DNA of 64,000 nt, taken from positions 12,206,781 to 12,270,780 of the forward strand of contig JAJKFL010000042.1 in the NCBI GenBank assembly GCA_021186555.1, in the 5' to 3' direction. Positions within the stretch are counted from its first letter, which is position 1; every line of letters begins with the position of its first letter. This document shows positions 23,788-34,900 of the stretch, one piece after another. Origin of the DNA: Reticulitermes speratus. Taxonomy: Eukaryota; Arthropoda; Insecta; Blattodea; Rhinotermitidae. The notes beneath the pieces are model-generated. The model saw only the letters and a list, made by a program, of their open reading frames with translations. It was not told the DNA's origin and did not search any database. Position numbers and translations under genes: made by a program.

Positions 23788-24391
23788 CGGATAAATGCGC
23801 ACACGACGAAAGCCCACACGACAATTGCGCACAGATAAAACCCCACTGTCATGAATGCTCACAGGAAAAATACCCACACCGATAAATGCCCACACGGATA
23901 TATGCTCACACGGATGAATGCTCACAAGGATAATTGCTCACAAGGATAAATGCTCACATTGATACATGCTCACACGGACAAATGCTCACACGGTTAGCGT
24001 GTAGGCTATGTCTCTGTTTTGTATATTAAGTGAATGGCCACTGGACACAAACTTAGGTTAGCGTTCAGGCTATGTCTCTGTTCTGTATATGAAGGGAATG
24101 GCCACTGGACACAAACTTAGGTTAGCGTTCAGGCTATGTCTCTGTTCTGTATATGAAGGAATGGCCACTGGACACAAACTTTTCGCCGTGTGAGCATTTG
24201 TCCGTGTGAGCATTTATCCTTGTGAGCAATTATCCTTGTGATCATTAATCCGTGTGAGCATTCATCCGTGTGAGCATATATCAGTGTGAGCATTTATCGG
24301 TGTGGGTATTTTTCCTGTGAGCATTCATGACAGTGGGGTTTTATCTGTGCGCAATTGTCGTGTGGGCTTTCGTCGTGTGGGCTTTTGTCAT
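23788..24391. mobile_element. Foldback-type element: repeat-built inverted arms around a tandem core
   Basis: Left arm 23788-23993 consists of about thirteen imperfect 15-16-bp direct repeats of the form GATAAATGCTCACACG. Right arm 24183-24391 is its reverse complement, down to irregular units such as the CCCCACTGTCATGAATGCTC block. Between them lie three 64-bp direct repeats (23994-24182). Long inverted arms made of short direct repeats are the hallmark of foldback-type DNA elements such as FB and Galileo in flies. No transposase is visible and no target-site duplication was found, so family assignment is inference. Confidence 0.75.
23994..24182. repeat. Three tandem 64-bp units in the foldback core
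   Basis: Units start at 23994, 24058 and 24122, each beginning TTAGCGT and ending CCACTGGACACAAACTT. Units 2 and 3 are nearly identical; unit 1 has a few substitutions. Confidence 0.95.
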
Positions 24392-24403
24392 GGAACCCAT
24401 TTC

Positions 24404-24451
24404 GTTGTTGTGGACGGTAGTCGTGATGTACGATGTACCGTCCACAACAAC
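24404..24451. repeat. Perfect 16-bp inverted repeat, 16-nt loop
   Basis: GTTGTTGTGGACGGTA at 24404-24419 is exactly complementary to 24436-24451. It lies 12 bp beyond the foldback right arm. Confidence 0.95.
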
Positions 24452-24562
24452 ACAGCTATTATAGTGCACAGTGTTATAGTGTCCGAACCATGGATCCAAC
24501 AGAACTGTCAGTACATATTTTTTAACAATGCCGAAGAAGGTGAACACAGTGGAAGCTTAAAT

Positions 24563-24616
24563 ACTAGAAACCCCTGATGATGGCTCATTTTGAGCCGAAA
24601 CATATGTAGGGTTAGT
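24563..24616 (+). ncRNA. Hammerhead ribozyme candidate (type I, minimal), intact core
   Basis: CTGATGA at 24574-24580; one extra T at 24581; stem II GGCTC (24582-24586) with GAGCC (24592-24596); GAAA at 24597-24600. Then C24601 pairs with G24606 around an ATAT loop, and GTA sits at 24606-24608. Stem I is AACCC (24569-24573) with GGGTT (24609-24613), extendable by ACT/AGT after a 3-nt bulge. Predicted self-cleavage lies between 24608 and 24609. A one- or two-pair stem III is typical of hammerheads in Penelope-like elements. The extra T before stem II recurs in the other copies and its effect is uncertain. Downstream sequence is shared with the 31652 copy. Confidence 0.75.
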
Positions 24617-25564
24617 GACAATCTTATTCAGTTACATTTATGTGCAATATGTTGGTTATGTAAGAACTTTATTATCATAATAATGCACGGTATACACAAT
24701 ATCAAGTTAATTATCCAGAAGTGTTTCCTTGGGTCTCAGATGAAATGTTGACCAAATGTACTCCCCTCATGCTTAACTACACACCTGTCCGTTTCATCTT
24801 CTTGATATTATAATTCCAGCAATAGAAGGATAAAATTATACAAATCCCCTCACAGTTTAATATTTTGTACACTCCAACTACTTCCATTTATTTCCAAATA
24901 TTGACTTCAGTAATTTGTTTTCATCACATTAATCTACGTTTTTCGCTATATTGAACTTTATTTGAACGTGCGGCGAAACTGATATGACATTTACTCATTT
25001 TCGTTTCCGTTGTAGATAACAATGCAGATTTTCTACTGTTCGACCGCAGCAAAGCAGACAAAACGTAAACAGTGGAATGTCTTGGAGCACAACGTAGACT
25101 GACTTTCAATTATAATGTATTGCTTCAAGACGCTTGATTTCATTAAAACAAATTAGAGGGCAGCCAAGAGCATTGAAGGTATTAACAATAGAGATAATTT
25201 TCCTTGAGTCAAACAAAGTTACTTTCGGCTAGAACTACTTCTAAAACGTGGCTCGTGAAATTCAGTTTTTGCTTTAATTCTACAATATAATGGTGTTATA
25301 TGTAGTGTTGTTATGTAATTAAAATTTCAAGGTAACCATGAAACTTCAAAGAAGTCAAATAACCCTCAAGATATGCGATTATATTGAACACCATTTTCGT
25401 ACGCTTCACCGTTTGAGGATAAATTTGCTACAGGAAGAGACTGAAGTAACGTTGAATTGCGTTAGACAGCAACAAGGCTTTAAACTTTTGTTTTCACCAC
25501 CCACACAAGTTTCGTTTTCAACAAGTTATGAACCCACAAAGCAACCTTTTACTAGGGACTGGTG

Positions 25565-25672
25565 GCTCTATATCCGAGACTAAAGAGACTTGGGGGTGAC
25601 TCCTAACCTCTATGTAGTGTAGAATTTGAGAATGACTGGAGCTCTACCTCCACTCTCCCACTTTTCCTTTAT
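25565..25672 (+). mobile_element. SINE-tail-like fragment (group B type)
   Basis: 'gacttgggggtgactcctaa' followed by 'ctggagctctacctccactc' resembles the distal part of group B. Short and diverged. Confidence 0.35.
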
Positions 25673-26427
25673 CGCCCACACCACTCGTAACAGCGCTCTT
25701 CAACTTACAGAACAATTCGAAAAGGTCTATTTTATAACTTCTACTGCGGAAACTTCAGAACCTCCCCAATTCATAAAAACATTATTAAAAATAAGGCTGA
25801 ACTTGTCTTTTAAGAATTAATTTAACATTTCTACTTCATTTTCATTTGTTTATGTGCTTATTGTTATGTGTCATGTAAGTTGTTTTGAACCTGTTTCAAG
25901 TTTTATTAAAACATTCGGGTACCTCGCCATTTACATTATTTTTTACTTTCCTTCTAAAAGCATTGGAAGTTGGTAGCAGTTCAATAAATTTGTTTTAATC
26001 CCTTAGAGTGTTGCACTATAAATGATCCACCGAAGTGTAGTCCTAGAATTCAGAAAACAGTTCAGAGCCTTAGGTAGACGTTGCTACAATCACTTCAAAA
26101 TTTCATTTTTTAAGTTTCCTCAGATCAACATAAATTACAGCTAGATGTTTCTGATAAACGAATGGTGGTCTGGTGGGAAAGTTTCCTCTGTTTTTGGAAA
26201 CAGACTGTATTTGCAAGACAACAGAACAATAAACACACATACATTCTGAAGTTCTTACAGCTGTGATTATGACCTCATATGTCACACATGTAGTCTGGTA
26301 GAAATTTACCAGTTTTTCAGAGGAAATTGCTGCCTCCATCTTCAAGGTAGAGAAATTTTTCTAGGGCATTACGTAAAATTGTTGGCCTTTCCTTTTACCA
26401 AGGAAATAAACTGTGTAGAAGTTATGT

Positions 26428-26899
26428 TTATTGTCCGACAAATATACACTTTTATTCACTGCTAATTGTGAAACACAGTACTACATGTTTCGAACCTTAT
26501 CCTGGTACATCTTCAGGGACTTCAGTATTTTAAATGACACATATTTTACATCAATGTTACAATTGGTTAGAATAGTAAAAACTTAATAACATGAATTTTA
26601 CAATCGAGTTATACACTGGTTAAGATGATAAAAAGTGAATAGACGTAACAGCTGTTTGTTTCGATGTTTTAAATCGCTGCTACGTCTATTCATTTTTTAT
26701 CATCTTAACCAGTGTACAACTCGATTGTAAAATTCATTTTATTCAGTTTTTACTATTTTAACCAATTGTACCATTGATGTAAAATATGTGTCATTTAAAT
26801 ACTGAAGTCCCTGAAGATGTACCAGGATAAGGTTCGAAACATGTAGTACTGTGTTTCACAATTAACAGTGAACAAAATTGTACATTCGTCGGACAATAA
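26428..26899. mobile_element. Near-perfect long inverted repeat carrying hammerhead-like cores
   Basis: Left arm 26428-26652 and right arm 26676-26899 are complementary over about 225 bp with few mismatches. They are separated by a 23-nt loop. Each arm contains, on opposite strands, CTGAAGA, a TACC.../GGT stem, GAAACATG and GTA (minus 26480-26516; plus 26811-26845). Outer ends are TTATTGTCCGAC and GTCGGACAATAA. A transcript of either strand would fold into a very long hairpin. No open frame is present. Confidence 0.85.
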
Positions 26900-27740
26900 G
26901 ACGGAAAAGAAAATGTACGGAATGAATAATATTAAGTTTATGTAGAAGTTGTGCGCGAATTTTTTCTCCACCTGTACATCTAGGTCACATGACTACTTCT
27001 CTATCTATTTTCCATAAATAACCCGTTCCGAACGACCATAAAAAAGAAGTCGCTATCTTTGTGTTCACAGTAACTGATGGCTGGAGAGATAAGGCATAGA
27101 TAAAGATGCAGAGCCAAAAGCTGCTTCTACATATCAATGAATAACGTAAAATAAATAAATATAAAACACTTGTACAAGTTCATAAGTCAACATTTCTATA
27201 AATCGCAAAGACACATATTTCAAATGCCTCTACCTGTTTATAGACTAATGCATTCTTCGAAAATGCTTCAAGGTAAAGGCCGGGCTTTAAATTCCTTTAT
27301 CGTTCGGTAGCAAATACTTTTGGAGTAATTCACTCTGTTACGCCTCATAAGATGCTGTGACCCTGAAAAGCTGTATCTTGCCCTCTATGATAATACGCAA
27401 AGAATGCGGAAAAATGAAAACAGTCAGACAGGCGATCCAAGGTCTTTCTAGCACGTTTCGTTTGAATTGTTGTTGGGCAAACCGACAATGACGTTGCACC
27501 TTATGATTGGCTGGGACAAGGGCTATTGAAGAGGTGTGATTTGCCTCAGCAGGACACCATTAAATCTGTTAATTAACCTATTACAAGGGCAGATATTTCT
27601 GTTGTGTTGGAATGAAGATGCGTTCAGAAAGTAATCTGTTGTTGGTGGAGACTAATGCATGCGGGATATTATATTATTGACCTGTAACATTAAAACTGAT
27701 GCTAATGCTGCTAATATCAATACTTATGATAATTATAACT

Positions 27741-27772
27741 CTAATAATAATAGTAATAATAATAATAATAAC
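27741..27772. repeat. AAT microsatellite
   Basis: taa/aat units with one tag interruption. Confidence 0.9.
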
Positions 27773-27789
27773 TCCTTAGAAATCAGTCC

Positions 27790-27955
27790 TACTTCAGAAA
27801 CTAAGACCTCCTCAGCTAGTCAAGAAATTCCCTGGATTTATGAAACCCGAAGATTTACTCGTAATGCCGTGTTCACAACAGCCCAATTCTCTTCTCTACC
27901 CTGGGCCAGATTAATCCAATCCATGCCTTATCATTCTATTTTTCTTATATAGCTT
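27790..27955 (-). pseudogene. LINE 3' end (MDWI-type)
   Basis: Plus-strand landmarks: CAGCTAGTCAAGAAATTCCC, 'tatgaaacccgaagattta', 'cacaacagccc', then 'agattaatccaatcc'. Minus orientation, truncated. Confidence 0.7.
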
Positions 27956-28014
27956 ATAACACAAAAATAATAATAATAATTTTATGATTTATTTCCTCAC
28001 CAGTCTTTTAGGTT

Positions 28015-28225
28015 ATGAAACCATGGATGATACAGGCAAAGCATTGGGTACGAGTGGTACAAAAGATAAATTTATAAAGGGTTTGTTGGGGAACCTGATG
28101 GAAAGAGACCCCTTCGAACACCTAGACATAGATGGGAGGAAAATATTAAAAACCGTGTATCAAAGAAACAGTGTGATTGGGCGTGGACACGGTTAATCTG
28201 GCTCAGGACAGGTAGAAGTGATGAA
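28015..28225 (+). pseudogene. LINE ORF2 C-terminal tail, GKRPL..PR.RWEENI
   Basis: One plus-strand frame encodes GKRPLRTPRHRWEENIK, the basic tail motif of the MDWI-type LINE upstream of the W..L..DR block. CDWAWTRLIWLRTGR-like residues follow in another frame, indicating frameshifts. It lies head-on to the piece at 27790-27955, with a GC-poor spacer between. Confidence 0.7.
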
Positions 28226-28302
28226 TTCCTGCGAGATTTCATGAATCAGCCGCGTGTACTTGAGGAAGAAGCATAACGTTTTCTTGGACTAAATGACCTT
28301 TG

Positions 28303-28465
28303 AAGATGGAACTCTTAGGTTGTCCCGAAACGTCGGTAAATACCAAACAAAGCTGTGTAACACTCAGAAGAGCAAAGACCTAATGCACTTTTGTGAACAA
28401 AGCAATGGACCTTCGGTTTCCATAAAATATGGGAAAATTCTTTTGCTCCATGGAGAAAATGATAA
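28303..28465 (+). repeat. TTGAAGAT...GAAACG hairpin element followed by a LINE 3'UTR scrap
   Basis: 28306-28345 reads TTTGAAGATGG, then 'ttaggttgtcccgaaacgtc', then 'gtaacactcagaagagcaaa' at 28358-28377, as at 9184-9250. A scrap of the MDWI-type LINE 3'UTR follows ('ggtttccataaaatatggga', CTCCATGGAG at 28447-28456). Confidence 0.6.
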
Positions 28466-29106
28466 TAATTATTTTTATTATTTACTGCGCCGAACAAGTT
28501 TTATCATGTGGTAACGCTGTAGCTATATTCTAAAAGAGTGCGGTTTGACTCTCGCACAGTACACTTTATGTCCTACTAGACTTATCGTGGTTTTTCTCAG
28601 AATATCGAAGAAAATTTTGCAGTAATACTTTCAATTAAGCCTCGACAGCGTCCTTACACAAATTTGTCATTTCTTTCTTCACAATAATTCTACTTTCCGA
28701 TGCTGTGGCCTGCCTTATTGAAAGCGTCGTAAAATATATAAATAATAAATAAATAAATATTGTCTTACATGTGGAAACCCCGTTTGCTCTTTTTTTTAGA
28801 TATTTATGCTTTTTATAACAACGTAATAATCATACCATTTGGCCTAACGCTTTAAATAGTCAAGAGTCACGTTATGGCCGAAGCTTAGTCAGCCAGCCCT
28901 TTGGGGTGTCGAACCCTTCTTGGGGTTCATGACCAGCATTGCTTTTTATTCTACCCTCTCCGTGCTCGCTCTCTAACGGAAGGATACGTCTGTGTTTTGT
29001 CATGAATCACAAATTTTATCTGTATCGCATAAGTCCTACCTGTATATTTACAGAAATTGGGCGTGTAAATTACACTGTAATTACTTTTTTTAATATAGAC
29101 CTATAA

Positions 29107-29121
29107 TATATATATATATAT
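29107..29121. repeat. AT dinucleotide repeat
   Basis: Short (AT)n run. Confidence 0.85.
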
Positions 29122-30246
29122 TCAGTGCCAGTCTAGGTCATTTACAGCAGATGATGCCATAACTGATATGTCTTTCCTAGAATGGCAACCATTTAGTCAC
29201 TCGAAGGGTCGAATACTTGAAAGCCGCTAGGATTTAAGCCTCTCTTTTTTCAATCAAGATTAAAGTCGACCTGAATTATGTTTAAACACTCAGTCCGTGC
29301 CGTACAGTAAACAAAATCCCTCTCGGTTATAAGGAGTAACTTAACGCTGTATGGGAACATAAACTCATATTATTGTGGGAATAGCATGAAACAGTCTGCG
29401 AGCCGAATATACAGTTGTTGAATGTGAAACCTGTTGGTAAGTAGAGTAACCACTGATCTTCAAACGGTCTTGAACTGCAGAATGGTTGGTGAATACTGAA
29501 GTGAACAGGGTGTCGAACAAAACGATCATGGCGTAAATTGAGACCTTAATTCTTCATTTGTATAAAAGATCTGAGGGAAACCAAAAATACTTGAAAAATG
29601 ATAGTCAAGACTTTCTAACCGAGGTTTTAACCCTGGAATTTTCGGAGAAGAATGTAGATTTCTACTCACTCGATCATGATTTTCAGTTAGGTTCTGTTAA
29701 TTACTACATATTGCTTATAATACACTGAATATCCATTCCCATATCCAGCAAGCACATAAACTACTACATGACTATTTTCTCAGAAGTACTGCCAAAGCCA
29801 AGAACACTTCTGTCATCCCTCGGCGTCGTTTCTTCACGTACATTTTACACCGCGTGATCAAGCCCGTAAGATTTGCAACACATGAATCCTATAATTACAA
29901 CAGTTCTGTTTAATGCAGATATATTCTTGTGCGAGTGACCAGCACTCATGCATCCTCCACTAACAGGACAGCTCGCATATAAATATGTCAGTGCATAAGT
30001 GGTATATGTAGCATGTGAATTATTTTGGTACATTTTAAATACTTAACTACAGAACTTACTTCGACGTACTTGCGTTCTATTCCAATAAATTTTAACGCAA
30101 CTGCTCTCCCCCGTTACTAACAACTTTCCTCCATGAAGTATGGGGAAATACTTTCAATTGTCAAACTTTGTAACATATCTGAGTTTAGTGGTTTGACTCA
30201 CGAAGTTTGCAACAAAATAACCATATATTTACAGTTAATGTCAAAG

Positions 30247-30250
30247 GTTT

Positions 30251-30286
<36 letters not shown>

Positions 30287-30287
30287 A
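30247..30287. repeat. CTTT microsatellite
   Basis: About ten near-perfect ttc-t units. Open frames through it are artefacts. Confidence 0.95.
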
Positions 30288-30339
30288 GTCTGACCTCTTC
30301 TACCTACTAGTTGCCGATGTAGAAATTTACTGCTGCACT

Positions 30340-30530
30340 TTTTCACACACAAAAACTCGGTAGGACTCCTCTGGACGAGGGATCGGCCCGTCGCAGAGAT
30401 CTCTACCTGACAACACACAACATTCACAAGACACAGACATCCATGCCCCCAGCGGAATTTGAACCCGCAATTCCAGCAAGCTAGCGGCCGCATATCTACC
30501 TCTCAGACCGCGCGACCACAGGGATCGGCA
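30340..30530 (-). mobile_element. tRNA-derived SINE, group C
   Basis: The minus strand begins GCCGATCCCTGTGGTCGCGC, with GCGGGTTCAAATTCCGC as B box and GACGGGCCGATCCCTCGTCC in the body. The 3' end differs from the other copies and may abut the CTTT repeat at 30247-30287. Confidence 0.85.
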
Positions 30531-31651
30531 GGTTGTTTTTCGTGGTGCTATAATTTTGTGGATAGTTTGAATTGTCATACCACGAAAGAAAAGAGGTAAC
30601 CAAATTCGGCAGGTTTCGGTTAATTTTAATATGTAGGTTTTCCGGTTAGATGCATAGCTTTGTATAAACAGGAATTAAATTTGAAGTTGCGAATACTGAA
30701 CTATAAACAGATATTATTTGTATAATGATTATAAGAATAATTGTTTATGCAAGTTCATCTGAATTTCTCAACAGCCAGTCGTCTTTGAAATTTGTAAATT
30801 TTCGAAGAAGAAATGGCGAAAATTATCCTAATTTTTTTCTCATATATTAGGCACGTGATTGCATGTTGTATGATTTTATTCTCGGATTAATTCATAATGC
30901 CATCTCATCATACGTTACCTTACGTTGAATATGATCTAAATTTCATTGTATGTGTTCTGGCTCGAAGCACAAATACAGATGTCCAATATAAGAAGTTTTC
31001 AGTAAATTCGCATTAAATGTGCACTACCCCTATACTTTTTTATTACATAAAATAATTTTTAATTTTTATTCTCTTAACAATTTAAATAATAATTTTGCAC
31101 AGCAGAGGTTTTATATTTAACATTTAACGAGAAAATAGTAACAAAATATTTGGATGGTGAGACAAAATTTTTGTATTTAAAGTGCCGCTAATCTAAAAGT
31201 CCCGGTAATAAACATCAATACATCACTTTCTTGTTGATGGTAATATCAAACATTATGAATTACAAAACACTAGAACTACGGATTATGAATAAGGCTTTCT
31301 CCGCCCAAATTTTTACTAAAACATAGAATAGCATTGCAGTTAGTTCGAGGTATTCCAAATAAGACATTAACATTAACATTGAGTCACAACGCAGCCACCA
31401 GGCGAAGCCTACAGAACACGGCACAACAACACGCCACAGATAAATTCACCAGCCATTTGAGAAGGAAACAAGACCAGCTGCCAATAATTTTAAATAAATT
31501 TTAAACGTTTTAATCCAAAAAGGAAAACAAACGCACTTATATATTTTAATCACTGAAGAAAAAATGCTACATGTTTTTATAGTGAACATAGTTTATCTTA
31601 TTTTAACATTGAATGTGAACCAACTATTATAATGGATGTGTAGTCTGTGTT

Positions 31652-31713
31652 TATATACTTTGATCCCCCTGATGATGACTAATAAGTAGTCAAAACATAT
31701 GTAGGGGTATATA
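31652..31713 (+). ncRNA. Hammerhead ribozyme relative with G12 changed to A
   Basis: CTGATGA at 31669-31675, extra T, stem II GACTA/TAGTC (31677-31681, 31687-31691), then AAAAC in place of GAAAC. ATAT loop and GTA at 31701-31703. Stem I is CCCC/GGGG, with an outer TATATA pair at 31652-31657 and 31708-31713. Loss of G12 should abolish cleavage. The 80 bases downstream share GTGCATATGTTGGTTA and AATGCACGGT with the 24563 copy, so both come from one mobile family. Confidence 0.65.
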
Positions 31714-31799
31714 TGACGACAAAATTGTAGTGCATATGTTGGTTAAAATAAAAGCTATTATATAAGACGGAATGCACGGTGAATATAATGTGAAAAAAG

Positions 31800-33140
31800 A
31801 CATTAACAATTATCTAAATGGAAGATAAAGGTAGGCAAATGTTAAGACGGCTATTCATTTTTTCCTTTTTGTTAGCGCGCATTAGGCGGGTGTTTTATGA
31901 TCCTCTCCTCATGTCGGGCCTACTAAGGCCACGTAAGTTCGCTTCACGTTTGCGCTGCATGAGAAAATCATTTCTGACCTAAACTTTGATAGTTTTTTAA
32001 AAAATACGTGATGTAAGGTAAATATTGAAGTGTATCCAGAAGAACTGGAAAGTTACGTCGTAGATGAAATTTGACTGGATCGGGAGAAAAGGGTGATTAA
32101 TTTATTCTTCTTTTCAGGGGCTGTCTAGTTACATTGAGATGGTTCGGTTGTTAGCAAGTTAAGTGTAAATTTGTCCCTGTGCTTAATAAAGCATCGTGCA
32201 ATGGAAAGGTATGGCGATTTAAGTTACCGCTACAAGCATTCTTATCTCTAGCACTTGATTCAAATAATTAATAGAACTAATGCTCTGCCCATTCTAACTT
32301 AGAAATTAATTTCACGTACTAAGTACAAACAGTGTCATGTCTGGAGACCATAGAAAAGAGAAAACTGTTTTATCCCTGACGGGAATACAGCCACGATTAC
32401 ACGATCTACCAGCCTTTAGCATAGTGTATTTTATGTGCAGTGGCAGTCGAAGTGAGCAATTGATTTTAATTCTGCTAAACATTCGTGTGTAAAGATTCTA
32501 ACATTTCTGAAAATCTCAACCAATCTTTTATAAAGAAAAGCCTCTTATATCCTAATGACGTACAGACTGCCACAAAACAAGTAATCATTTGAGGTGAATG
32601 TGTGTAACAGAATGTCTGAAATCATAAAACATACGTTTTATTACATTTTTTGAAAGAGTCTACTTGGACAATATTTAATGCAATACGTATAATTTAAAAC
32701 TTTTTGCATAATATCCATATTTCAGACACAATAAAATTTCTTCTAGATCTTCAGAACACTTCACTGAAGATAATTGTAATATAGTTTATGGTACCCTCTT
32801 GAATCGTTTTTGCTCTTTGTCCGTATGTAATGGGGCAGTAACGTATGTAGACAATCACAGGCACGTAAATTTCAAAATGCATGCTTGCCAAGTTTAGAGG
32901 CCATATATATATATATATATACATATAACATAGAGGCTGCTGCATTTATTCAGGTACTTTTGTACGAAACCCTGTCCAGTCACTCACAAACTTTCTACGT
33001 TGTAGTTACGAATTACTAAATCAAAGCTGCAACGCTACCATTTTTCCATAAAGACACGTTTACTTTCTGCTTTCTTTCTGCACATCGTTCTGTCTAATTG
33101 GAAAGGCAGTATGTGACAATTAGTTGACTAACTGCATGAA
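31800..33140. other. Unassigned intergenic stretch
   Basis: AT-rich. Contains only a TA dinucleotide run at about 32897-32922 and short chance open frames. Confidence 0.5.
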
Positions 33141-33144
33141 ACAG

Positions 33145-33440
33145 AGCTATCTTGAAAAGTTAATCTGTTTCAGGTAATCAAGGAACTTAATGCAATTTAC
33201 GTGACCGGGCTTCATTACTGTGTTCAAAACAGCTCGTAAATTATTCGAATCCTGGACCACATGAATCCATTCCACTTCCTACTATCTTATTTCTTTAATA
33301 TTAATTGTAATGTTAAAATCACATCTGCTTTTATTTCGTCTAAGTGGTGTCTTTTTTCAGGTTTCCCCACCAAAACTCTTGATGCATTCCTTTTCTCCAC
33401 CATGCGTTCCACACTCTCCACCTACCTATATTTTCGTATC
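33145..33440 (-). pseudogene. LINE 3' end (MDWI-type)
   Basis: Plus-strand landmarks in order: 'aggtaatcaaggaactt', 'tgttcaaaacagctcg', 'catgaatccattcca', 'tcaggtttccccacc' and 'ccaccatgcgttccac'. The right part corresponds to the ORF2 tail (GKP..-like), read on the minus strand with several breaks. Confidence 0.65.
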
Positions 33441-34139
33441 AGCTGTGCGCAGTATTACGATTCCCCAGATGTCTGTCTCACTGAGAGAAATAGGAGGCTC
33501 TTCTGTAAGTTGTTCTTATAATAATATTAAAGGCGATATGACAACAATGAGTGACGTTAAAGTCTAATTAATTTAAACTGAGGATTAAATAGACAGCCGT
33601 TTGTTGTAAGCTACATAAAACAAATAATTTTTACCCTACAACAAAGCTAAGTATTTGAATCACAGTGTTTACTATGTTTAGACCTACCACCTGATGTGAT
33701 GTTAAGAGTCCCTACATTTTAAGTACAGAATTTTATCCATACTTCCTTTCACAGCGTTAAGCAAACAGCTGTTCTTTGAAATGGGGCGTAAATATTAACT
33801 GTGTGGTAGGAAATTAGATTTAAAATATTCCTTTCCAAAGATTGTGTTTCAAATTTGGCTTCAGTAGTGATCAGTATTTTAGATCTTTTCATAGAAAGAC
33901 ATAAACTTATAGATTTCGAATGAAATAGATTAGAAGGTTTTTCAGTAGTTATGGAGTATTTCAATACACCTACTTGCTGATTATATCAAGTCTTTAAGGT
34001 GTGTTTTATTTGAGACTTTTTCAATATACAAATATGGAAATGTATAAATTGAAGTCACATTTAACAATAATATTAGGGCGTACGTTTAGCTGTATTAATC
34101 CCAGAAATCTGAATTGTTATTAGGGTAGTCATTTCACAG

Positions 34140-34235
34140 TCTTGTGAGAGGGTAATTATCCTTAGGATCCATAAAATGGGGGTAATTTATTTGACAGGTA
34201 TGTAAATATTAAGAATGGCCCTTCTGCATGGAGCT
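34140..34235 (+). pseudogene. LINE 3'UTR remnant (MDWI-type)
   Basis: 'ggatccataaaatggggg', 'atttgacaggt' and 'ctgcatggagc' in the usual order, plus strand. Confidence 0.45.
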
Positions 34236-34734
34236 ATTTAAATACATCACCTAAATTCCACGAACTTTAATACGTAAGACACCAGCTTTCCCATCCTTAT
34301 TAGTTTTACAGGCATTCGAGCGAAATTTGAAACACTAAATGTGATCCAGGACGTCTCTCCTTACTTCTAGCTTCTGGCTACAGGCTTATGACCAATGTGT
34401 TCATTGCGCATATATTCCAGGACACATTATATGCTCACAACAAAGAATAGAGATTTCAGACCATCCTAAATGGCCCTGTGTACTCATCTAACGCTCGTTA
34501 GGTGACATACCTTCCATGCCACGATACAAGTGCGCGCTCGTCCCTAATGCGAAGAATTGCGGCGAGGATTGAGAGACCTGGTACTTTGTCTGTCATGAAT
34601 GATATGTTTATGGGCTATTTTATAGAACGTGATATATTATTCTGGCCCATCTGCGATGATACGAACAACGCCAAAAACCAACTTCTCCACCCTTTGAAGT
34701 ATCGCTTTAAGGCTGTGGGAGTCTTGCCTAATTA

Positions 34735-34900
34735 ACTCCATGAAACAGAGCCCTTCGTCAGATGTTAATGGTCACAAATGTGGTCAAGAAATTCCTAGAC
34801 TCTTCTAATATCCCAAGGATCATTACCCATTTACAACAGCAAGCCAATGGACACAAAACTAAAGCAAGAAGATTCAATCTATCCTCTATACACAATCGCT
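34735..34900 (-). pseudogene. LINE 3' end remnant (MDWI-type)
   Basis: The plus strand AACTCCATGAAACAGAGCCC, then GTGGTCAAGAAATTCCTAG, then 'tttacaacagcaagccaatg' follow the minus-orientation pattern. Confidence 0.6.

Noticed and set aside
23788-24000. CRISPR-like array of short repeats
   Set aside because: The repeats are contiguous with no spacers, are mirrored by an inverted arm, and the window is eukaryotic.
30185-30493. Minus-strand 102-codon frame
   Set aside because: It consists of a group C SINE and the CTTT microsatellite (KERKKERK translation).
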